Both the position numbers and the translations under genes were made by a program. From Paulinella micropora (lineage: Eukaryota; Cercozoa; Imbricatea; Euglyphida; Paulinellidae), in NCBI GenBank assembly GCA_019918135.1, contig WBZZ01006679.1, forward strand, positions 1 to 64,000: a stretch of 64,000 nt of DNA, read 5' to 3'. Below are positions 56,763 to 64,000 of the stretch, piece after piece. Numbering within the stretch: the stretch's first letter is position 1; every line of letters begins with the position of its first letter. The notes beneath the pieces were generated by a model. That model was not told where the DNA came from. It worked only from the letters and a program-made list of their open reading frames with translations, and searched no databases.

Positions 56763-57282
56763 CGTCACAGCCTCACACTTCCTAACGTATTTGCAATTAC
56801 GATAATACCGTTTTATAGATTATTCGTTAATAAGTGGCACAAGTGGCACTTAACTATTTACCAATACAGTTTGTCTGTTACCATTTTATTCAGTACGGAT
56901 GGATGGTCAGTTAAGACGCAGTATAGGTAGAACAGTTACAGTCATTCAGTCCATATTATAATTAGTCACAGTCAGTAGTTGTGCTTCCAACCATAATCGT
57001 TGCTAGTGACGTGGCATAGTTATAGAGTAAAACGGAAAGTGATTGTATTCTCAGTAAAGTTCATTCCAGTAACAAGGAAGTAGTCGTGGGATTATTTTAG
57101 TGTCATTTACTGACATCCGGAACTCAATCTGCCGGAATTCCTCAGAAGGAATAGTCCGTCAATTGTGTTTAATCAGTCTTGCCTTTAGTCGTGTGTATTT
57201 CGGATTTACGTCCGGAGCACTCCTCTCAGTTCGGATCACGGTTTTATTCATCAGCGAATATATTCAGTCATCGTCTTTCACG
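56763..57282 (+). mobile_element. Copia B 3' LTR
   Basis: About 517 bp matching 41,573-42,090 with about seven base differences by eye. CATGG of G2 follows. Confidence 0.9.
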
Positions 57283-59890
57283 CATGGAACTGCAACTGAT
57301 TTGGCATTCGGTTTGAGTCGAAGGGACACGACAGAATGTTTGAAGATGCCTGCCTTGTCCTGAAAGAGTTGGTCTTGTTGGGGTTTGGTGAGGCTTGGGT
57401 TGACTGCTTCAGGGGGAAACTTAGGACCTGTTGGTGCCGCTTTTTGTTCCGCTCGCTTGGTTAGGAAGTCGCGGCAAAGTCTTTCAGAGATGAAGAACCA
57501 CGGAGTAGGATGGTCCCTGGACTGTTGATGCCGTGCAGAAGAGCATGCGAGGGTCAGGGCATGTCTGCGCGAAGTCTTCCATGAAGGAATCTGTGTGTGG
57601 AAACGGCGGGCCGATGTCGGTCTGAAGAGTCAAAAGGAGCAGGCAGCCGTAGTTTTTCGGAGTATGGAGAATGCCCCGGATTTGGTTGTCAGGCTTGACT
57701 TTGCGTATTGCCCAAACTCTGATTTAAGCCAGTGCCAGGCCGAGCGAGAATATTGAATTGGCGGCAACTCCGAGATTTATGGTCGAGAAGTCGTCGTCTT
57801 GGAGGTGCGGCTCGATGATCGGAAGAGGCAATGTGGCTAGGTGACAGAGGAAAGGTTGCTTTTGGGCAATCCGCAAAGTTCACACTTTCCTTGTTCCGAG
57901 GGTGTTGCGAACGTCGCGTCGTTGAATGAGGAGGAGAAGTCGCAGATGTCTGAGTCGTAGTCGGCGTTGATGGCAAATTGCTTGACGACGAACCGCTTGA
58001 CGAGGATCCACTTGACGAAGACGACGAGGGGCCTTGTCCACCGTCCTTTGAGTCGTCATCGTCGTGATGCTTCTTGTTCTCACTGGGCTTGCAGCCAAAA
58101 AAGGGCTGTGGTCGAACAGGGTAGGCACGAGTTACCTGTGGCAACGGTGCGGCCGGTGCGTCAGAACCAGTGGCCGCTGGTGGATGAGCCAGGGTTGATG
58201 GAGGCCAATGGTGGCTGTGCTGGGGCCGGTGGTACCGGCGCTGGGGCCGATGGAGGCTGAACAGGGGCTATTGTTCCTGACGATGAACTCGAGCTAGATA
58301 ACGAACTGGATGAGGAACTTGAACTTGACGAAGAATCAGGTTGATCATCGTACTTCTCAGGGAAATACGATATCTCGTAAGGGTGTGATGACGATGCTCA
58401 AACGTCGAATCCAGCATGGATACTGTAGGTGTGGGGATATCCGATTCGGTAGTGTCTCTGCGTCTCTCTTGGAGAGAGTGTAAATACATGGGAGGTCTCA
58501 GGTTCTGGCATAAGCAATCGCTCGTACACGAGGTCTCGGGTACTCATTTGTAGCCTGTTGTAGAAACGGTCGTTCTGTCCTGAACTCCTTGAGGTTGATC
58601 CACCGGTGTCCGAGGTGGCCTTCGTGTTGAAGGGTGTTATACTTAACGCCTGTGCGCCAAACGTTTTAGTGTCGTTGAGCGTGGCGTGATGGTAGCATAC
58701 GGATAAGTGGGGTTCCGTATGGGTAGCCACGGAGACGTTTGTCTCGGGAGTACGGGTTAATGATATCCGTCGAACATGGGACAGTAATACTATGGAGTGG
58801 GTGGTGTACCACAGGAATTTCCTTGCTTGAACGTCTTACGGTTTCGCTGGCGATGGTCATAAGAAACCACTGGGCTAGATGCCACGGGACGTTTTCATAA
58901 CGTATCCAACGGAATTCGCATAAGAAAGAATCCCTAATTCTCGGTGTGTCCGGGCGTGTTCCAGTTGGGTGCTTGTTGAAGGTAGTCGCGGGTAGAGGCG
59001 TCGTCGATCGAAACTGTTCCGACGAATTTCGTTACACACACCGCTTGTCCCATATAGTGGTTAGGGTTAAAGAATGAACCCAGAAACAGTTCGTCTCTTC
59101 TGATGTTACTATCGTCGAAGTAGGTGAGCGGCAGGTCGACAATGCAATCGTAAGATCGCTCGTGTACTGCACGTAGTTCTGGCACGATGTTTCCGCGATC
59201 GTGGTCATAGTAGGTTTCATTTGCGACGATTTTGAGCCATATCGGGTCGTTACACGGAAGGCGATGAAAGTAATGCTGTAGAGCAAAGCAGCGTTCTCGA
59301 GTTGGGAGTCGAAAGACACTGCGTTTGTATAGTGATGTCGAAAGCGGCAGCGGATGAAATCGTAGATGCTTAACTTCGGTTTGCTCCATACTGCACCACG
59401 GGAATAGGAGTTCTCCTCGAAGGACGGCTGCTAAGGGTGATGCACTTGGGTTTGCTCCCACAAGTAGGCCGAGATACGAAGATCGATATCCCCATGGGCG
59501 GAAAATATGGTCGAAGGACATTCCTGCTTCGAAGTACGGGACATCGCCAGTAGGTTCGATGTTAGGTCCGACTAGAGAGGATGCAATAAGTTGAGCAGTG
59601 TTTCTACCGTTTTGCGGGCCGAAGTGGAATATGATAGCAGTGTGTTTGCTTTCATAAAACCGCGACATCATGGTGGAACCTTCCGGGATCTGGAAGATGT
59701 CTTCAAGTGCGGTTTTCGTAGACGCATTGCTGCCGCGACGGGTCATCAAGGGGGCTGATGTAAGGTTTGCACGGACCAGGCACATGGCTTCGGTGTTGAC
59801 GACTGCGAGGGGGCGTCTAGTGCCCGAACGAAGAGCTAGGACATGACGGAGACTTATGGAGTAGGGGCCGGTTGGTCGTAGGTTGTAGAG
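57283..59890 (-). mobile_element. Ty3/gypsy element G2, gag part
   Basis: Minus-strand coding upstream of G2 RT. A gag-like globular part (59,890-58,934; SFDHIFRPWGYRSSYLGLL, LRAVHERSYDCIVDL), a central region, and a Ser run with basic Pro-rich tail (58,144-57,690). No CCHC knuckle or protease is clear. Several breaks. Its 5' LTR would lie right of 59,890 but was not recognised. Confidence 0.55.
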
Positions 59891-60426
59891 ACTGCTGCAC
59901 TATGTGCAGTTGTGCCGGATGATCTTAAATGTTAATATTAATTGATTATTAAGTAGTATAATTGCTTTTTTCTTAATATTACTACTTTGAATGCTAGTTA
60001 GAGCTTGCAATTCATCGTGCTCACATGCAAAAATATTAAGTCAACCCGCAGTCCGGACCTGTATAACTAAATGGGTAAGTTGATGTAATATGAATTACTA
60101 TGCATAAAAATATGCAAATACTGCATTAAAACGCACAAAAAGTGAAAAAGTGAGGTTCAATTCCAGTAGATGACCACAGAGAGCATCTACTGGAATTGCA
60201 TCTCAGCAACCCGCAGTCCGCACCTGTATAACTAAATGCGTAAGTTGATGTAATTGTAGTATGAATTACTATGCATAATTATATGCAAATACTGCATTAA
60301 AACGCACAAAAAGAAACTTTAAATGAGAAAAACAAAGTTTTCCAGATAAATCTGGAACTTCTGCCACTTGGCAGGTAATAGAAAGGCTTTGTCTGCAGCA
60401 ACCTAAGTTAATCATGCCATAGAATT
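59891..60426. other. Intergenic: 105-bp direct repeat around a 15-bp perfect hairpin
   Basis: AACCCGCAGTCCG begins two copies of a segment of about 105 bp (about 60,043-60,150 and 60,208-60,315), about 92% alike. Between them CAATTCCAGTAGATG and CATCTACTGGAATTG form a perfect 15-bp inverted repeat with an 11-bp loop (about 60,159-60,199). It is the 3' flank of host gene B. No gene. Confidence 0.85.
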
Positions 60427-61248
60427 TTACACCCGCCCATTAGCAAGGAAGCTGATAAAATTGGTGGTTTGCTGCGATTGCGTTGCTAGAAAAGCTGAAA
60501 GAGCATTATTTCCAGCACCGTGGGGCTGGTAGCACACATAGCACCTGCAGTTAGCAGGATGAGGCATGGCAGGAAATGCCCCTCTGCACCGCGGGCACGC
60601 ACACCCGTCACCGTGCTGGAGGCAGACAAGGCACCTGCACGTGGGTGCATGCTGATAACAAAAGGGAGCGCGCTTCGGAGCGCATTTGAAACACTTACAT
60701 CCTTCACCATGCTTGGGCTCGACTTCATTTACCTCGCAATCAGGGCATTCACAGCCCTCACCATGCGCAAAGCATTCGGCGCACTTACATCCTTGCCCAT
60801 GACGCTGCACTCGCTGCGGCTGCTGGCTGCCCTTGCGCTGCTTGTGGCCCTTGCGCTGCTTGTGGCCCTTGCGCTGCTTGCGGCCCTTGCGACCCTTCGC
60901 AGGCTTCGGCTCCTCCTACTCCTCCTCCTCCTCCTCCGACTCCTTCTCTGGCTTAGACTTTTTCTGCTGCGGTTGCTTCTTTTCTGGCTTCTTTGCTGCA
61001 GGCGTCGGCTTGTGCGTCGACGCAGGCGTCGGGACAGGCGGCGACTTTACTTCCATCACGTCGGCTTCCATGGCACGCATGAAGGCACAGGGAGGACACT
61101 TGCAGCCAGGCTTGTGGTGCGAGTTGCCTCCGCCACCCTTCTTGCTAGGCTTGGTTGGTTTCGGAGTCGCTGTGGTTGGCTTCGGATTCGCTGGGCTTGG
61201 CTTGGGATGTGCTGGAGGACCCACATCCAACCATTTCAGTTTCCCATC
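60427..61248 (-). CDS. Host gene B exon 6: Lys/Pro linker and Cys repeats
   Basis: After acceptor ACTGCAG it encodes LKWLDVGPPAHPKP, PKPTTATPKPTKPSKK, a first Cys motif HHKPGCKCPPC, a Glu run with TAG (60,916-60,918), three RKGHKQ-type repeats, then six motifs: HGQGCKCAEC, HGEGCECPDC, HGEGCKCFKC, HAPTCRCLVC, HGDGCACPRC and HPANCRCYVC. The spacing H-x3-C-x-C-x2-C is constant. The frame is the same on both sides of the TAG. Confidence 0.75.
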
Positions 61249-63626
61249 CTGCAGTCAAAAAGAAAAGTGCTCACACATATTACTACTACACTCAACAGAA
61301 ACGTACCGCATCCACACCGACGGGGATTGACACCGGTTGCTTTCCCGCAGGATGGTTCTTCCAAAATCCCGGCCCGTGATCGGTCAATGGGAACATGCCG
61401 ATGTAAAAATCTGCAACCAGTACCGGAATGGGAAACTTCCCCCCCTCTTTTTTCGTCGGCATGGTGAAGACCACATTCTCTCCTGAAAATTCTGCAGCAT
61501 GATCAATCAAGCCGCCTCCTTGAGAAGCAGGAATGTTTCCTGCTAAAATTTGCTCGCGCTTGTTCATGTTCAGCTTCCATATCTTGCGCTTGAGCCTCAA
61601 CGTGTGGGTGCCGGGGTTCGCTGCAATGATTTTGAACTGTTCGGGATCCGTGACCTCGTCGAACTCTTCGCCGAAAAATTCCAACCGTGGATTGTGATCC
61701 CCGTCAAACCCGTTCAAGCGGAGGCCACTGGAACCAATGAAATCTCCAAGCTTGCCCCCATTGATGGGCATTGCATAAACCTTCACGCAATCCGCACCCA
61801 ACTCCTTGCATTCGTCGCCAGCGATGGTTCGCATGTCTAACAGCCCCCACTTCCACTTTGGAAGCGTGGCGCTCCGCTTGGGCCTCGCGGAACTGCATAA
61901 AAAAATTATGCATTAATATTTGATTGAAGAAATGAACTTACCCGGGGGAGATGGCAGGGGATGCGCTGTCCGCTGCACTAGTCTTGCGCGAAGGGCTGCA
62001 CTTCTCTTGCCGCAGCCAGACAGCCTTCGGAAGTGGAACATCCGAAGGCCAAGCATTGTTACCAGCAAACAGATGGGGCTCAAACGCAGCAGAGATAAAC
62101 TTCTTCACATACTCGTCAGAAACGTTGCCAGGATGGACATTCCAGTCCTTGGTGGTCGCGATCGGATCTATGTCTCCCTCCTCGCAGAAAACAAACTCAA
62201 CAGATGGTTCAAACACACCCTCCGCCGTGATTTCCTCCACCTGGCGCGCAAGCATAACTGCACGTCGACCCATCGTGAAGGTATCTTCAGTCGCTTGCTT
62301 CTTCTCCAACCAGCGACCAGGCCTGCAGCAGTGCAAGCATTATTACAGCTTTCTATCACAGCTACGCCAGTAAGTACCCCAAGCACGCCAACCTCTCTGC
62401 ACTACTACTAGGGCCTCGGGTCGTGAGCCAGCAATCCAGCGACTACCAGTCCACAAGCAGTGAAGGAATGCGTGCACAATCTAGAAAAAAAAAGTACCCC
62501 TATCTCTAATCCCAGATCACTCCAGTACTGCTTGATGAGCAGCAAAAAATAAATGACAGCATTGGTCATGGGGTCCGTGAACGCTAAGAGAAGCCTATCA
62601 TCACATAGCACTGCTTTATTGTACCATTCATGAAAACAGCACGTACCCTTTCTGCAATTCAACTTTTTCCTCTTGCGAGGCATCCTGCGCGAACTTAACG
62701 TAGTACTTCTTGGTGTTGGGAATTGCCCAATACTTCAAGGCTGGCTTCGGATTGACTACGAGCTGAAGTATGCGCCTGGGCTGTTTAGGCGCGCCGGTGA
62801 GGGGCGGCGACACATCTTCACGCGCGGGGGAAGGCGGCGGCACATCTTTACCCGCGGGGGGAGGCGGCGGCACATCTTCACGCGCGGGGGAAGGCGGCGG
62901 CACATCTTTACGCGCGGGGGAGGCGGCGGCACATCTTCTTCATTGAGACGCAGGACTGCGTTCTGTTGCAGCAGACCTGACTTGGCAGCTTCGGAAAACT
63001 TGCTGATGTTCTGCAAGTCCTTCTGCAACTGCAGCTGCTGTTCCGCCGTCAGCTCAGTCCTTTCCTCCTCGCGGCCGTTGTGCTTCGACTCGCTGTCAGA
63101 ACATTAAATAATAATATTGCAATGCAAATCAAAGTAGTAAACCTGTCATTGGGGTCGGAGTTGCCTTCTGCCGCAGCCGGGCTCTTGAGAAGAAGAAAAA
63201 GGAGAAGAAGAAGAAGGAGGAGAAGAAGAAGGAGGAGAAGAAGGAGGAGGAGAAGAAGGAAGAGAAGAAGGAGAAGAAGAAAAAAAAGAAGCATAGTTGT
63301 AGCAATACTATCAGCTCCAGTAGTAGTTACTAGTAGTAGTAGTAGTAGTAGTAGGAGGAGGAGGAGGAGGAGGAGGAGGTCTGGAGAAGAAGAAGAAGAA
63401 GAAGAAGAAGAAGAAGAAGAAGAAGAAGAAGAAGAAGAAGAAGAAGAAGAGTAGTAGTGGTAGTAGTAGCAGCAGTAGCAGTAGTAGTATTGGTAGTAGT
63501 AGAGGGAGGAGGAGGAGGAGGAGGAAGAAGAAGAAGAAGAAGAAGAAGAAGAAGAAGAAGAAGAAGAAGAGTAGTAGTAGTAGTATTGGTAGTAGTAGTG
63601 GTGGTAGTAGTAGTAGCAGCAGTAGC

Positions 63627-63657
<31 letters not shown>

Positions 63658-63991
63658 GTAGAGGGAGGAGGAGGAGGAGAAGAAGATGAAGAAGAAGAAA
63701 GAAGAAGAAGAAGAAGAAGAAGAAGAAGAAGAAGAAGAAGAAGAAGAAGAAGAAGAAGAAGAAGAAGAAGGAGAAGGAGAAGGAGGAAGAAGAAGAAAAA
63801 AAAGAAGAATGTATATAGTTGTAGTAAAACTAGCAGCTGCAGTGAGGAGGAGGAGAAGATGAAGAAGAAGAAAGCAAAAAAAAGAAATTCAATTACTACC
63901 CCTCGGCTTGTTTGCTGTTATTGTTAGCAGCTTGATCTGCCATCTCGTTTGCCAAGGCGCGCTTGGTTTGTTTTCTCTTTTTCTGTGCCGC
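60427..63991 (-). CDS. Host gene B (unknown Cys-repeat protein), 5' end beyond window
   Basis: Six exons on the minus strand: 63,991-63,900; 63,181-63,143; 63,092-62,647; 62,322-61,942; 61,892-61,307; 61,248-60,427. All five junctions have GT-AG borders and agree in codon phase. The protein has a basic start, a Gln-rich helix, a Pro-rich decapeptide repeat, a globular middle (YYVKFAQDASQEEKVELQKG; WNVHPGNVSDEYVKKFI; VFTMPTKKEGGKFPIPVLVA), a Lys/Pro-rich linker, a Glu run, basic HKQRKG repeats and seven H-x3-C-x-C-x2-C motifs. The Cys motifs suggest metal binding; I know no family. Two oddities are a repeat unit one base short near 62,921, which shifts frame, and a TAG at 60,916-60,918 inside the Glu run. 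TAA at 60,427-60,429 ends the frame. Confidence 0.7.
61307..61892 (-). CDS. Host gene B exon 5
   Basis: Acceptor TTATGCAG, donor GTACGT. It is one open frame of 195 codons: CVKVYAMPINGGKLGDFIGS, HNPRLEFFGEEFDEV, RLKRKIWKLNMNKREQI and TDHGPGFWKNHPAGK. It looks like a folded beta-rich domain of unknown family. Confidence 0.8.
61942..62322 (-). CDS. Host gene B exon 4
   Basis: Acceptor GCTGCAG, donor GTAAGT. It is open for 127 codons: TMGRRAVMLARQVEEITAEG, FVFCEEGDIDPIATTKDWN and NNAWPSDVPLPKAVWL. Confidence 0.8.
62647..63092 (-). CDS. Host gene B exon 3 with decapeptide repeat
   Basis: Acceptor TTCTGACAG, donor GTACGT. A Gln-rich helix (TAEQQLQLQKDLQNISKF) is followed by four-five units of a 30-bp repeat encoding EDVPPPSPAR, then PRRILQLVVNPKPALKYW. 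The unit at about 62,911-62,939 is 29 bp, so the frame before and after the repeat differs by one base. This may be a real frameshift or an assembly error in a G/A run. Confidence 0.7.
63143..63181 (-). CDS. Host gene B exon 2 (micro-exon, 39 bp)
   Basis: It lies between an acceptor ending the long CTT tract and donor GTTTAC. It encodes PAAAEGNSDPND and phases match both neighbours. Confidence 0.6.
63190..63890. repeat. Long purine trinucleotide tract in gene B intron 1
   Basis: About 700 bp of GAA, GGA and GTA triplet runs on the plus strand. It occupies nearly the whole intron between exons 1 and 2 (sense strand CTT/CTC-rich). All open frames in it are artefacts. Confidence 0.9.
63900..63991 (-). 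CDS. Host gene B, first exon in window
   Basis: Acceptor TGTCTGCAG at 63,992 shows that more exons lie beyond the window. It encodes a basic segment (QKKRKQTKRALANEMADQAA) and ends at donor GTAGTA in the phase needed by exon 2. Confidence 0.65.
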
Positions 63992-64000
63992 CTGCAGACA

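Larger units (their letters stand above)
41573..57282 (+). mobile_element. Ty1/copia element B, nested in G2 and itself interrupted
   Basis: Two 517-bp LTRs (41,573-42,090; 56,763-57,282) differ by about 1-2% by eye, so it is young. CATGG stands on both outer sides (41,568-41,572 and 57,283-57,287), a likely 5-bp target duplication in G2. Internal order: primer site, gag with CCHC, PR, IN, RT, [copia C insertion], RNaseH, purine tract AAGGGGGAGC, LTR. It is broken, with several breaks besides the insertion. Confidence 0.9.

Noticed and set aside
63080-63927. Poly-Arg/Glu and poly-Val open frames at the right edge
   Set aside because: Trinucleotide microsatellite within gene B intron 1.

Overview
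The window is nuclear DNA of a eukaryote, probably an alga or other protist. The reasons are spliced genes with GT-AG introns, tRNA-derived SINEs, Ty1/copia and Ty3/gypsy retroelements, a Tnp2-type DNA transposon and many microsatellites. I cannot name the species. About two thirds of the sequence is mobile-element fossil. Two multi-exon genes that do not look like mobile elements remain; I recognise neither protein.

Layout. 0.2-0.9 kb: a broken unknown gene (+). 0.9-2.3 kb: a large array of a 19-bp palindromic minisatellite (16-bp core CTGGAAATATTTCCAG plus a 3-bp spacer); smaller arrays of it recur in introns up to 21.7 kb. 2.4-6.5 kb: a Tnp2-like transposase gene (-) whose introns are filled with that minisatellite. 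6.65-7.17 kb: first part of host gene A (+), ended by the 5' LTR of a copia element (copia A). 7.2-9.4 kb: 5' part of copia A, including a MYND zinc finger. 9.4-15.2 kb: gag-protease part of a gypsy element (G1, -). 15.9-22.6 kb: the rest of host gene A (-), seven exon segments; its first intron holds five head-to-tail tRNA-SINEs. 22.6-27.4 kb: 3' part of copia A (-) with its 3' LTR. 27.4-32.3 kb: RT-RNaseH-integrase part of G1 (+).

The parts of gene A, copia A and G1 on either side are complementary. The simplest reading is one inversion of about 18 kb with ends near 9.4 and 27.44 kb. The 6-bp duplication TTCTCC at both outer LTR edges and the unbroken reading phase of gene A across the copia insertion support this.

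32.3-37.8 kb: non-coding repeat-rich DNA, an eight-unit 68-bp tandem repeat and a gag-like fragment. 38.0-59.9 kb: a three-level nest. A gypsy element (G2, -) is interrupted by a copia element with 517-bp LTRs (copia B, +, 41.57-57.28 kb), which is itself interrupted by another copia (copia C, +, about 48.0-54.36 kb) that also carries a MYND finger. 60.4-64.0 kb: host gene B (-), six exons, running off the right edge and ending in a protein with seven H-x3-C-x-C-x2-C repeats.

Themes. Introns of gene A and of the transposase are built from dinucleotide runs plus palindromic arrays. Gene A, gene B and the 0.2-0.9 kb gene contain in-frame UAG/UAA codons in otherwise continuing frames, and I discuss a possible Gln reading with the evidence against it. 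Exon boundaries and functions are read by eye; no database or expression data were used.
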